A stretch of DNA of 64,000 nucleotides, from assembly GCF_030908625.1 (NCBI RefSeq), contig NZ_CP133133.1, positions 2,480,001 through 2,544,000 of the forward strand. Reading direction: 5' to 3'. The notes under the pieces are model-generated. The model had not been told where the DNA came from, did not search any database, and was given only the letters and a program-made list of their open reading frames with translations. The position numbers and the translations under genes were made by a program. Positions 53,752-63,113 of the stretch are shown one piece after another; the first letter of the stretch is position 1; the number at the start of each line of letters is the position of its first letter. The stretch is from Paludicola sp. MB14-C6 (GTDB lineage Bacteria; Bacillota; Clostridia; Oscillospirales; Ruminococcaceae).

Positions 53752-54309
53752 ATGGCAAGGGGCATTATTATTTTTGGTTCAGCAGGTTCAGGAAAAACAA
53801 CTTTAGGTAAGATGGTCGCTGAAAGGCTTGGGTTTCCGTATTTTGATCTAGATGATTATATATGGCGAACAGATACTGATAAGCCATTTACTGTTATGTA
53901 TAGTAGGGAAGATAAAATAGGTAGGTTGATGAAAGATATTTCAAAGGGAAACCATTTTGTTATGGCAGGTTCGATGAGTAGCTTTCATACTTCTTTTGAT
54001 GCTTTGTTTGACCTAGCGATACATATTACAGCCCCGGTAGAAATAAGAACTGCTAGAATAAATAAAAGAGAATATGAAATTTACGGTGACAGAATTTTAG
54101 AAGGTGGAGATATGTATAACGAGCATCAACGTTTTGTTGATGTTTCTGCTCGATATGATTTTGATGGTTCTCCGTCCATGAAAATTCACGAACAATGGGC
54201 TAATTCATTACCTTGTAAAGTGATTCGACTAAGAGGTGAGGATGACTTAAAGAAAAACACGAATACAATTGTTAATACGTATATGAAACTCTTCATGAAT
54301 AGGATTTAG
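53752..54309 (+). CDS. P-loop kinase-like protein (AAA_18/shikimate-kinase-like)
   Basis: Walker A is GSAGSGKTTLGKMV, followed by FPYFDLDDYIWR, which in shikimate-kinase-like proteins binds the acceptor. The 185-residue length fits small nucleoside or metabolite kinases and AAA_18 proteins. The substrate is unknown. It is monocistronic with a terminator 90 bases downstream. Confidence 0.75.
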   Translation: MARGIIIFGSAGSGKTTLGKMVAERLGFPYFDLDDYIWRTDTDKPFTVMYSREDKIGRLMKDISKGNHFVMAGSMSSFHTSFDALFDLAIHITAPVEIRTARINKREYEIYGDRILEGGDMYNEHQRFVDVSARYDFDGSPSMKIHEQWANSLPCKVIRLRGEDDLKKNTNTIVNTYMKLFMNRI

Positions 54310-54398
54310 ATATCGAAATCTCTGTTTATAGGAAACATACAAGTATTACTTGTAATTTGATTTTACATTACCTTATTGCATACATCCTATATATCAGT

Positions 54399-54434
54399 AA
54401 ATACTCCTTCCGTATGATAGGGGTATTTATTTTT
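54399..54434 (+). terminator. Terminator after the P-loop gene
   Basis: AAATACTCC pairs with GGGGTATTT (one G-T pair) and is followed by ATTTTTTCTTTT. Confidence 0.8.
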
Positions 54435-54593
54435 TCTTTTTATCAATAATGTTTTGCAAAATGTTAAAAATGTGAGTGGTAACTTTATAAAGGAATGTGA
54501 TTTTTTTATAATTTAATCTGCATTAGATAATTACATTTATTTTGTGAATTATTTTTAAAGATACTTAGCTAACTATTGATTTTTTAGTTTCAG

Positions 54594-54613
54594 TATGTTA
54601 ATATATTAACATA
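54594..54613. promoter_or_regulatory. 20-bp perfect palindrome in the osmC promoter region
   Basis: TATGTTAATATATTAACATA is a perfect palindrome 41 bases upstream of the osmC start. TTGATT lies upstream at promoter distance, which would place the palindrome over the -10 region. MarR/OhrR dimers bind AT-rich palindromes of this size, and a MarR-type gene ends this gene group. The rest of the 54310-54654 gap holds only the terminator above. Confidence 0.6.
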
Positions 54614-54654
54614 ATCAATCAGCAACTAATAAAGTTAAAGAAGGAGATAATGTT

Positions 54655-55095
54655 ATGTTAACAACTTTTAAAGCAACTGCTAAAAAATTACCTGATGGTT
54701 TACAGGTAGAAACAAATGCTAGAGGTTTTAAAATCATTATGGACGAACCGGAAGATCTAGGCGGTACAGACACTGCTATGAACCCTGTTGAAGCAGTATT
54801 ATGTGCACTTGGCGCATGTCAAACAATCGTAGCAAGTGCTTTTGCTCCTGCTCATGACTTCACATTTGAAGAATTCCATGTTGAACTAGAGGGTGACTTG
54901 GATCCAGATGGTTTTATGGGACTAGCAGATGTTAGAAACGGTTTCCAAGAAATTCGTTTTGTAATGCACTTTAAAACAAACGAACCAAGAGAAAAAGTCG
55001 AATCATTTGCAAAATTTATTGAAAACACATGTCCTGTAGGAGATTGCCTATCTAATGGAGTTAAATTAGTAATGTCAGGTGTTGCAATAGACTAA
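54655..55095 (+). CDS. OsmC/Ohr-family peroxidase
   Basis: This 146-residue protein has the OsmC fold pattern with the peroxidatic Cys in CALGACQT (C55) and the resolving Cys in TCPVGDCL (C126), preceded by the NPVEAVLCALGAC helix. OsmC/Ohr enzymes reduce organic hydroperoxides using lipoylated proteins regenerated by dihydrolipoamide dehydrogenase. The downstream genes encode exactly these partners. AAGGAG lies seven to eight bases before the ATG. Confidence 0.88.
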   Translation: MLTTFKATAKKLPDGLQVETNARGFKIIMDEPEDLGGTDTAMNPVEAVLCALGACQTIVASAFAPAHDFTFEEFHVELEGDLDPDGFMGLADVRNGFQEIRFVMHFKTNEPREKVESFAKFIENTCPVGDCLSNGVKLVMSGVAID

Positions 55096-55114
55096 TTAAC
55101 CGGTATACATAATA

Positions 55115-55150
55115 AAAGAGCCTGTTTTATTAAAAATAGGTTCTTTTTTA
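55115..55150 (+). terminator. Terminator between osmC and lpd
   Basis: AAAGAGCCTGTTT pairs with AAATAGGTTCTTT (two G-T pairs) before TTTTA. Only 23 bases remain before the lpd start, too few for a separate promoter, so the hairpin probably allows partial read-through and sets a high osmC to lpd ratio. Confidence 0.75.
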
Positions 55151-55173
55151 TATAGAATAAAGGAGTATTTAAA

Positions 55174-56856
55174 ATGATTATTAAAATGACAGCTATCCCT
55201 GGCGGTAAAAAGGGTACTGTAGGTAAAATACAAGTTAAGGTTGGCGATTCTTTAGAGGTTGGAGATTTAATGGCACAAGTAGAAACTGCCAAAGGAAATA
55301 GAACCATAAAAGCAACTACTGCGGGTGTTATCTCTAAAATTTTATGTGAAGAAGGCTCAGAAATTGCATCCAATGCAGAGATGTTTGAAATAGAAGAGAT
55401 CGCTGCTTCTAAAGAAGATACAACGATACAAGATGACGTACAGCCTCAAACCCTAACGAAAGAAATGACAACTGATTTGCTGATAATTGGCGCTGGACCT
55501 GGCGGTTATGTAGCTGCAATCTATGCTGCTAAAAATGGATTGAAAGTAACTCTAGTTGAAAAATCCGAATTAGGCGGTACCTGCCTCAATGTTGGATGTA
55601 TTCCTACAAAAGCGCTAGTGAAATCCTCTGAAATTTGCCATAACGTACACAATGCGGCTCATTTTGGTATTGAAGTTGATGGAAAAGTCGGAGTAAATAT
55701 GGAACAAGTTATTAACCGCAAAGATGAGGTAAAACAAAGGCTTGTTTCCGGTATTGACTTTTTGATGAAGAAAAATGAGATTGAAGTTATCTCAGGTCAA
55801 GCAGCTTTTATAGATGAGACTACTGTTACAGTTACAGGCAAGGAGCAGTATACTGTTAAAGCGAAGGATATCATTGTTGCAACCGGCTCTAAAATATCTA
55901 AAATAGCAATTCCGGGTATTGAATTACCATTTGTTCTAAATAGCACAACTGCATTATCTTGCACAGACTTGCCAAAATCCATTACTGTCATCGGTGGTGG
56001 TGTAATTGGCATGGAATTTGCTTTTATATATAAAAACTTTGGCGTAGATGTTCATGTTATCGAATTTATGGATCGATTATTAACCATGATAGATAGTGAT
56101 ATTTCTCATGAAATTCATGATATTGCTCAAGAGGCTGGTATTCATATACATACAAGCTCAAAAGTGATGAAGATTCAAAGCTCTGTTGATGGAAAAGCTG
56201 TTGTTACTTATGAAGATAAACACGGAGAGCATTTGGTTGTAAGTGAAAAGGTATTAGTAGCAATTGGACGAGAGCCAAATCTAGATGGCCTTGCTATTGA
56301 AAAGAGTGGTGTTGCATTAAACGATAGAGGAAGAGGCATAAAAGTCGATTCTTCCATGCGTACCAATGTAGAACATATTTATGCAATTGGTGATGTAACA
56401 AATATTATTCAGTTGGCACACGTTGCTTCCCATCAAGGCATTATTGCCATAGATAATATATTAAATAAACAAAAGGAAATGGATTATTCAGCTGTACCAA
56501 ATGTTATCTTTACAGCACCTGAAATTGCAAGTGTTGGTATTAATGAGGATGAAGCGAAAAGCAAAAACAGGAATGTATCAGTAAGTAAGTTTGCTTTTGC
56601 GGGTAATGGAAAAGCTCTAACTATGAATGAACCTCGTGGATTTATTAAGTTAATAAAAGATAACGAAACAAACAAAATCATTGGTGGTTCTATTATTGGC
56701 GCAGATGCCTCTTCGCTCATTAGTGCATTAACATTAGCTATTCAAAATGAGTTTAGTGAAGAAGAAATAACAGAAACCATTTTTGCTCACCCAACGACAG
56801 GTGAAGTTATTCACGAAGCTGCAATGGACTTAGGAATTGGAGCGTTACATCAGTAA
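55174..56856 (+). CDS. lpdA: Dihydrolipoamide dehydrogenase with N-terminal lipoyl domain
   Basis: Residues 1-75 are a lipoyl domain with the modifiable Lys in VETAKGN (K40). A short linker leads to a full E3 enzyme: FAD motif IIGAGPGGYVAA near 100, redox pair GGTCLNVGCIPTKA (two Cys near 136-141), NAD motif VIGGGVIGMEFA near 270 and AHPTTGEVIHEA with the catalytic His-Glu. Carrying its own lipoyl arm, it can reduce that arm directly and pass electrons to OsmC. No E1 or E2 genes lie nearby. Confidence 0.95.
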   Translation: MIIKMTAIPGGKKGTVGKIQVKVGDSLEVGDLMAQVETAKGNRTIKATTAGVISKILCEEGSEIASNAEMFEIEEIAASKEDTTIQDDVQPQTLTKEMTTDLLIIGAGPGGYVAAIYAAKNGLKVTLVEKSELGGTCLNVGCIPTKALVKSSEICHNVHNAAHFGIEVDGKVGVNMEQVINRKDEVKQRLVSGIDFLMKKNEIEVISGQAAFIDETTVTVTGKEQYTVKAKDIIVATGSKISKIAIPGIELPFVLNSTTALSCTDLPKSITVIGGGVIGMEFAFIYKNFGVDVHVIEFMDRLLTMIDSDISHEIHDIAQEAGIHIHTSSKVMKIQSSVDGKAVVTYEDKHGEHLVVSEKVLVAIGREPNLDGLAIEKSGVALNDRGRGIKVDSSMRTNVEHIYAIGDVTNIIQLAHVASHQGIIAIDNILNKQKEMDYSAVPNVIFTAPEIASVGINEDEAKSKNRNVSVSKFAFAGNGKALTMNEPRGFIKLIKDNETNKIIGGSIIGADASSLISALTLAIQNEFSEEEITETIFAHPTTGEVIHEAAMDLGIGALHQ

Positions 56857-57764
56857 TGAATAAAGTATTTATATCAAATGAATTTGATCCCTATTTTAAC
56901 ATTGCGGCAGAAAATCAGCTTTTTCTTGAATCGGATGAAGATATTCACTTATATTTGTGGCAAAACGATGCATCAGTTATCATAGGAAGAAATCAAAACC
57001 TATATGCAGAGTGTAACCTTACATATATGAAGGAGCATAATATTAAGCCGGTGCGTAGATTTTCCGGTGGTGGTGCTGTATACCATGATAAAGGCAACGT
57101 TAATTTTACTTTTATTACAAAAGAAAAGAAAGCAGATCAGAATTATTTTTTGCGATTAATTCAAGCTGCCGTTGCTAAGCTTGGTATAGATTGCAAGTTC
57201 AGCGGTAGAAATGATTTATTGTATCAAGGACAGAAATTTTCCGGCCACGCTTATTTTACAGATGATGATAATTATATGTATCATGGTACAATCCTTGTGA
57301 ATGTTGATTCCAATCAACTAACAAAAGCTCTTACACCATCTAAGCTAAAATTGGAATCAAAGGGTATCGCTTCTGTGAAAAGCAGGGTTGTGAATTTATC
57401 GACGATTGACAGTAAAATAACAGCAGAAAGGGTAAAACAGGCATTTATTGACGCTTTTCAATGTGAGAGTATCGCATACATTGATCAATCAAATTTTAAA
57501 GCACCTTTACAAAATATGTTATCCTCAGACGAATGGCTGTTCAACCAGTCTCCTGCATTTGGTATTAAAATGGAGCGTAAACTGCCTTGTGGTAATGTGT
57601 CAGCACATGTTGATACTTCAGATGGCGTAATACAAAACATCAAAATCAATACCGACAGTCTAAATCTCTATCATTTTGAAGCTTGCGAAAAAGAGCTTAT
57701 CGGAAAGACTTTTCATGAAGACATAATATGGAAATGTATTCAACAGTATATTTCTAAACCATAA
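56856..57764 (+). CDS. lplA: Lipoate-protein ligase
   Basis: The 302-residue protein has the ligase motif RRFSGGGAVYHDKGNVNFTF near residues 68-87 and the lipoate-binding core (KFSGRNDLLYQGQKFSGHA) with the catalytic Lys. A C-terminal accessory domain follows. It overlaps the lpd stop codon by one base, so production is coupled; the obvious substrate is the lipoyl domain of that protein. Confidence 0.93.
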   Translation: MNKVFISNEFDPYFNIAAENQLFLESDEDIHLYLWQNDASVIIGRNQNLYAECNLTYMKEHNIKPVRRFSGGGAVYHDKGNVNFTFITKEKKADQNYFLRLIQAAVAKLGIDCKFSGRNDLLYQGQKFSGHAYFTDDDNYMYHGTILVNVDSNQLTKALTPSKLKLESKGIASVKSRVVNLSTIDSKITAERVKQAFIDAFQCESIAYIDQSNFKAPLQNMLSSDEWLFNQSPAFGIKMERKLPCGNVSAHVDTSDGVIQNIKINTDSLNLYHFEACEKELIGKTFHEDIIWKCIQQYISKP

Positions 57765-57863
57765 TCTATTATATAATATGAACGATATCAGAATGAAAAT
57801 ATGGTAAATCCAAAAGAAATGTGGTATTATAAAATAGATACGAAAAATAGATGGTGAATAAAT

Positions 57864-58292
57864 ATGTTTAATTTAGATGATTGTATTGCTTGTATTACAA
57901 GCAGAAGCGCAAAAATATTGGCAGATTGTTTTGAGAAAAGGCTGAATTTTTATAATATAACAAGAACGCAGTGGATTGCGTTATATTATGTAAATATCAA
58001 CAAAATGATTACGCAAAAGCAATTAGCCGATAAAATGTCTTTGAAAGAACCGAGTGTTGTCCGATTACTTGATAAAATGGAGGCTCTTGGATGGATTACT
58101 AGAATTAGTAGTGAAAATGATAAAAGAATTAAAACTTTAAAACTAACAGATTCAGGTAAAAAAATCGAGGCAGAAATGTTGAGTGTAGCAGAAGGATTTC
58201 GTAATGATGTAATTCGAGATATCTCTTCTCAAGATATTGATATTTATAATTCAGTATTAAGTAAAATGCTTGATAATATCAAAGATGGATAA
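57864..58292 (+). CDS. MarR/OhrR-like regulator
   Basis: This 142-residue protein has a MarR winged helix (TQKQLADKMSLKEPSVVRLL, then DKMEALGWITR and the wing SSENDKRIKTLKLT). Cys7 and Cys10 lie in the N-terminal helix, near where OhrR proteins keep their peroxide-sensing Cys. It is 100 bases after the ligase gene. A role as peroxide-responsive repressor of the osmC group is inferred from position and these Cys. Confidence 0.75.
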   Translation: MFNLDDCIACITSRSAKILADCFEKRLNFYNITRTQWIALYYVNINKMITQKQLADKMSLKEPSVVRLLDKMEALGWITRISSENDKRIKTLKLTDSGKKIEAEMLSVAEGFRNDVIRDISSQDIDIYNSVLSKMLDNIKDG

Positions 58293-58347
58293 CCGTAGCT
58301 TTAAAAGTTTAAAATCATATAGACAATAATTAAATATCGCATACTAT

Positions 58348-58388
58348 CCCTAATTATAGAGTGAATATTCTATAATTAGGGATTTTTT
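58348..58388 (+). terminator. Terminator after the MarR gene
   Basis: CCCTAATTATAGA and TCTATAATTAGGG form a 13-bp perfect stem with an eight-base loop, followed by ATTTTTT. Confidence 0.88.
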
Positions 58389-58411
58389 ATGAAAAATCAA
58401 ATAGGGTTTAG

Positions 58412-58442
58412 AAAACGCCGACTAAAAAATAGTCGGCGTTTT
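58412..58442. terminator. Second hairpin between the convergent marR and GH18 genes
   Basis: AAAACGCCGACT and AGTCGGCGTTTT form a 12-bp perfect stem with a seven-base loop and A/T flanks on both sides. It serves the GH18 gene on the - strand and backs up the marR terminator. Confidence 0.82.
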
Positions 58443-58474
58443 CTTGTAAAAGGAGGAATTGGAAAACAAAATTA

Positions 58475-60100
58475 CTATAAAGTTTTTGCCTTTTTATATT
58501 GAATCAATAATCCGCCAGCCAAAATAATTACTATAGTAATTGGAATGATTGGCGAATTGTCACCAGTCTGAGGATTCTTAGTGTTAGACAGTGTTACAAT
58601 TTTTTTCGTTGCAACTCCATAAGTTCCTAACGTATCTGTTTCAAATGATAACATTTCTTTGTCAATGATTGCGGCTAATTCTGTAATGGTTCCATCGTTA
58701 TTATAACGTAAAACATAATAAGTCTTTCCTTGATCTGCATTACTAAAAGGAATATAAATTTTTATTTTACCACCTTCGATATGCTCTATCCTTACAGAAT
58801 TATTTAAAAGATTGATGTTGTATGTATCTAATAAAGAAAATTCTTTAGCTACTGCTGCAAATTTCTCTACAATATCAGAGCTTACAGCTAACTTTAAGAC
58901 TTCAAGCTTTGAATTTTTTAGGGTGCTGATTTCAGTAGGAATTTCAACTTTTGCTCCGGTATTATTTGTATCAGTTATAATTGTAGGCTCTAATGGTACG
59001 GTTATACCACCATTTGTTGGTGCTGTAGAATTCATTACATCACCAATTGCAGTTTGAAGGCTCTTTGTCTTATCTTTCGTATCTGCAGAAAGCTCCCAAA
59101 TCATAATTCCGCCGACATTTTCTTTTGCCCATGTTGCTTTTTTCTTCATAGTTGCAACACCATTGTAATGTGCTTGCATTCCCCAAATTTCAGAGATATC
59201 TGATTCATCTGCATGTGGGTTTGCTTCTAATAGTGTTTCGTATCCTGCCCAAGATGGTCGTCCATAAAACGGAACACCAAGAATAATTTTATTGGCAGGA
59301 AAGTTACGAGTTGTTTTCCAGTAGTTACCACAATTAATAGCAAAGTCATAAGGTGAGTGTTTTTCAGCGTCTCCGCCATCATATGCCATAACATTCATGT
59401 AATCTACAGTGTTAATAACAATATCAGATTGTGATTTGGCATCAACATATTCCATACCGTTAATATCTACTCCGCACAAAACAGCAGTAGAAAGCAGTAA
59501 ATTGTCTTTTTTCAGCTCTTTATTCAAAGATAGCAATAGCTTTTCATATTGCGTTTGAGCTGGTGTTCCAAATCTAGGATGCTCCCAATCCATATCAACA
59601 CCATCAAATCCATATTGCTTTACTACTTCCATAATAGAAGCGGTAAATTTAGCAATTTTTTCATCGGTGTTTGTTGCTTCTACGAAGTATGGCTCAAGAA
59701 TAATTGAATTTGGCCATTCACCAATGGACCAACCGCCAACGGCAATTAAAACTTTATCACCATTTGCATGTGCTTGTTTAATAAGCTCTTTTGCAGTGTC
59801 TGGATGATCCAAGGGCATAACAGTTGCATCTTTGTTTGGAATTAAAAAAGAATAGTTAATATGAGTTACTACATCAAATTGAATTCGATCTAATTTAGAT
59901 GGTTGCCATGAAGGAAAGTATCCAACAATTTTTTTATTAGTTTGTTTTGCCGTCGCCATATTATTTTGGCCTTTTGTAGAATTTGATTGGCTTTCAGGTG
60001 TTTTAGCCAATGCAATACTAGACATAGAAAGGGTAATGGCTAATGCAAGAAGAAAAGCGAATAGTTGTTTTGCAGATTTGCTTACATACTTTTTTATCAT
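58475..60100 (-). CDS. Secreted GH18 (chitinase-like) enzyme with wall anchor
   Basis: After a signal peptide (ending SSIALA near residue 32) the GH18 barrel spans residues 55-365, with the catalytic motif FDGVDMDWEHP (DxxDxDxE) near 170. A 150-residue beta-rich domain follows. The C-terminus has NPQTGDNS, a hydrophobic helix and KKAKTL, a sortase-type anchor of the NPxTG kind. It probably acts on chitin or other GlcNAc polymers at the cell surface. Confidence 0.88.
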   Translation of the reverse strand: MIKKYVSKSAKQLFAFLLALAITLSMSSIALAKTPESQSNSTKGQNNMATAKQTNKKIVGYFPSWQPSKLDRIQFDVVTHINYSFLIPNKDATVMPLDHPDTAKELIKQAHANGDKVLIAVGGWSIGEWPNSIILEPYFVEATNTDEKIAKFTASIMEVVKQYGFDGVDMDWEHPRFGTPAQTQYEKLLLSLNKELKKDNLLLSTAVLCGVDINGMEYVDAKSQSDIVINTVDYMNVMAYDGGDAEKHSPYDFAINCGNYWKTTRNFPANKIILGVPFYGRPSWAGYETLLEANPHADESDISEIWGMQAHYNGVATMKKKATWAKENVGGIMIWELSADTKDKTKSLQTAIGDVMNSTAPTNGGITVPLEPTIITDTNNTGAKVEIPTEISTLKNSKLEVLKLAVSSDIVEKFAAVAKEFSLLDTYNINLLNNSVRIEHIEGGKIKIYIPFSNADQGKTYYVLRYNNDGTITELAAIIDKEMLSFETDTLGTYGVATKKIVTLSNTKNPQTGDNSPIIPITIVIILAGGLLIQYKKAKTL

Positions 60101-60717
60101 AAAATATTACCTCTTTGTTTTTTTATTCATGACTAATTTAATATAATCCGTTAGTCAATGTAGAATTGTGAGAAAGAATTGCGAAACAAATAGTTTGTTT
60201 CAGTTTGAATGTAATATACTAATATTTCTCACATAAAAATAGGCGCTATTTTGCTATTTGTTAATAGCGAATAAAATACGTTTGCTGAATCTATTGCTAT
60301 ATTTTTCATATTCTATTTTGTGAATTTTTTCATTCCCCCTTTAGATATATTAAAAGAAATGATGATATTTTTTTGCAGCTGCATATTGTTATTTAATTAA
60401 AAATTTTTATAAAAATATAAAAAGAGCTAGAGATATAGTGTAATAAAATTAACAAAAACACACTTTATCTATAACTCAAATATCCGTACCAAATCAGTAA
60501 TTTTATATATATTTTATAATTTAAGGTAATTATATCCTAAATTTTTACTAATGTCAATATTAATTAGTAAAGTTTACTTAATATTTTGAAAAATAGTAAA
60601 TATAAATTGATATAACCCTTATTAAATTCTTTAGAAACTCTTTAGATTCTTCTAAAGCTTTTTTTCATTTTTATTTAGTAAAATGAAAACAAATCAAAAA
60701 TGAAAGATGTGAAGTAA
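60101..60717. other. AT-rich gap, no gene
   Basis: No convincing reading frame is present in these 617 bases. They must contain the divergent promoters for the GH18 gene (-) and the EEP gene (+). CTTTAGA/TCTAAAG at 60640-60657 followed by CTTTTTTTC looks like a + strand terminator or attenuator 50 bases before the EEP start. Confidence 0.5.
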
Positions 60718-61629
60718 TTGAAAAAAAGACTTAATTTATTCCATTCTATTATAAATAAAAGTAAAAATTTAAATATAAATACAGATCTATCTTTAGAACA
60801 AACAATTTCTTATTTTAACGCTCAAAATGCTGAAGCTTTAAAAGTTATGAGCTTTAATATGAAGCGAAATTATTTTTCTTTCGGACAAAACAGTTGGAAA
60901 AATCGAGTTGAACTGATAGCCAATTTGATTGATTTACAACAACCCGATGTTGTAGGAACGCAAGAATTAACAGCAAAAAACTTAAATGATTTAACAAAAT
61001 TACTACCGAATTATGATGTTGTTGGACAAGGCAGAGGTGGGGACGATAAAGGTGAATATACTGCAATTTTTTATCGTAAAGATAAATTTAAATTAAAGGA
61101 TCAAGAAACCTTTTGGCTTTCTGCAACACCAAATAAGCCAAGTAGAGCATGGTTTGCGCTGTGCCCTAGAATATGTACTACTTGCACATTGGAGTTGCAA
61201 GGTAATACCAAGCGATTCATTCGTATTTTTAATACACATTTGGATCATCTAAGCTTCCTTTCAAGAAAAAATAGCTTACAGTTAATTTCAAGCAAAATGC
61301 AAGAAAAAAATCTACAACAAGAAGCCTCTGTTTTGTTGATGGGCGATTTTAACGCAAAACCGAAAAGTAAAACGATAAAAGCGTGGTATCAGGATTTATC
61401 AACTAAAACAAATAATGCACTTCAAAATGCATATCTTCAATGTGATTATAGTGATATCGGACGCAGCTTTCATGGCTTTAAAGGAAAAATAAAGGGAATG
61501 CCGATTGATTATATTTTTGCAAGCAGTTCTTTGGATTTACAACGTGTAAGCTTATGCCGTGATAGTATCAATAATCGTTATCCGTCTGACCATTATCCAG
61601 TTTTAGCACAATATATGTTGTCTTGTTAG
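60718..61629 (+). CDS. Endonuclease/exonuclease/phosphatase-family hydrolase
   Basis: The family motifs are in order: LKVMSFNMKRN (strand with Asn), VVGTQEL (catalytic Glu), FNTHLDH, VLLMGDFNAKP (Asp-x-Asn) and SDHYPVLAQY (Asp-His). Substrates in the family range from DNA to phosphoinositides and sphingolipids. The first 40 residues are polar and no signal peptide is seen. The start is TTG with a weak GAAG site. Confidence 0.88.
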   Translation: MKKRLNLFHSIINKSKNLNINTDLSLEQTISYFNAQNAEALKVMSFNMKRNYFSFGQNSWKNRVELIANLIDLQQPDVVGTQELTAKNLNDLTKLLPNYDVVGQGRGGDDKGEYTAIFYRKDKFKLKDQETFWLSATPNKPSRAWFALCPRICTTCTLELQGNTKRFIRIFNTHLDHLSFLSRKNSLQLISSKMQEKNLQQEASVLLMGDFNAKPKSKTIKAWYQDLSTKTNNALQNAYLQCDYSDIGRSFHGFKGKIKGMPIDYIFASSSLDLQRVSLCRDSINNRYPSDHYPVLAQYMLSC

Positions 61630-61735
61630 TTTTATCTTGCATTCTAATCTTTCGGAATTATGTTGTATTTTATTTAGCTTGCAATATCAATTTTATTATG
61701 ATAGACAAGATAGACTACAAAAGAGGAGAATGATT

Positions 61736-62245
61736 ATGGATTTCAATACAATTATGACCTATATGTCACAATACGGAATACTGTTTTTAATCGTTATTGT
61801 GTTTTTAGAATATTTGAATTTACCCGGGTTTCCGGCAGGCGTTATTTTGCCTGTAACAGGTATCTTGATTGCAAGTTCAGAAATGAATTTTTGGATTGCG
61901 TTAATTGCTTCAAGTTTATCTGCATTAGCTGCTAGTTGGGCTTTTTATTTTGTTGGACGCTACGGTGGAGATTTTCTGTTGCAAAAATACATGAAACGCT
62001 TTCCAAAGCATAGACCATATATCGAAAAGAAGATGCTTTATTTAAAAGAAAAAGGTAGTATCGGTGTATTTATCAGTAAATTGATACCAATGGCAAGAAC
62101 GATTATAGCAATACCTGCAGGAGCAGTACAAATCAATTTTTTAAAGTATACCGTTAGTTCAGCGTTAGGCATTCTAATATGGAATGTATTTTTTATTGCA
62201 GCAGGCTATTTCTTTGGACAAGAAATAGTGCATTTAATAAAATAG
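61736..62245 (+). CDS. DedA-family membrane protein
   Basis: The start at 61736 follows AGAGGAGA; upstream in-frame codons are spurious. The 169-residue protein has the DedA pattern: LEYLNLPGFPAGVILPVTG, FYFVGRYGG and the conserved GVFISKLIPMARTIIAIPAG. DedA proteins are flippase-like and involved in undecaprenyl-phosphate or phospholipid recycling and membrane homeostasis. Confidence 0.88.
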   Translation: MDFNTIMTYMSQYGILFLIVIVFLEYLNLPGFPAGVILPVTGILIASSEMNFWIALIASSLSALAASWAFYFVGRYGGDFLLQKYMKRFPKHRPYIEKKMLYLKEKGSIGVFISKLIPMARTIIAIPAGAVQINFLKYTVSSALGILIWNVFFIAAGYFFGQEIVHLIK

Positions 62246-62411
62246 TTATCAAAGATGTATTGTAATTTACGAGCCAAGTGCATTGTTGCATTTGGTTATT
62301 TTCTTTTTTATAGGATACCACACTTATTTTCATAGGAAAGAAATATGAGTATAAGATATATCACAGGAAACTGGATAAAATATTGACAATTAGTAAAAGT
62401 GAGGAAATGAA

Positions 62412-63113
62412 ATGAGTCAGTACAATATTTTAGTGGTAGAAGACGAAGAGGATATTGCAGAAGCTGTGAAAACATATTTGTTAAATCAAGGCTACGAAGT
62501 TTTTGTTGCACACAATGGAAAAGAAGGCTTGGCAGTAATTAACGAAAATACAATTCATTTAGCAATAGTGGATGTAATGATGCCCGTTATGAATGGCATT
62601 GACTTTGTAATGAAGCTACGAGAAACACATCATTTTCCCGTCATAATGCTATCTGCAAAATCAGAGGAAGTGGATCAGATAATGGGGCTAAATGTTGGCG
62701 CAGATGACTATGTTACAAAACCATTTCGTCCATTAGAGCTTTTAGCAAGAGTAAACTCTCATTTAAGACGTTTTTCTAAATATAATACAGTTAATAATAA
62801 GGAGCAACAAGATAGCCTGCTTACTTGTGGCGGATTAGAGCTAAACGAAACCACAAAAGAAGTTTTTGTAGATGAATGTCCAATCAAAGTGACGTCAATA
62901 GAGTTTAAGATATTAACGCTTTTAATGAAAAATCAAGGACGAGTTTTTTCAGCTGATGAAATTTATGAACGAGTATGGAACGAAAAGGCCGTTAATACAG
63001 AAACCATCATGGTTCATATTAGAAATATTCGAGAGAAAATTGAGGTCAATCCGAAAAAGCCTCAATATTTAAAGGTGGTATGGGGAATTGGATACAAGAT
63101 TGAAAAGCAGTAA
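62412..63113 (+). CDS. OmpR/PhoB-family response regulator
   Basis: The receiver domain carries DEED near residue 11, the phospho-acceptor in AIVDVMMPVMNG (Asp54) and MLSAKS with the conserved Lys. The C-terminal winged helix ends KKPQYLKVVWGIGYKIEKQ, the standard OmpR-type closing. It overlaps the kinase gene. Confidence 0.95.
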   Translation: MSQYNILVVEDEEDIAEAVKTYLLNQGYEVFVAHNGKEGLAVINENTIHLAIVDVMMPVMNGIDFVMKLRETHHFPVIMLSAKSEEVDQIMGLNVGADDYVTKPFRPLELLARVNSHLRRFSKYNTVNNKEQQDSLLTCGGLELNETTKEVFVDECPIKVTSIEFKILTLLMKNQGRVFSADEIYERVWNEKAVNTETIMVHIRNIREKIEVNPKKPQYLKVVWGIGYKIEKQ

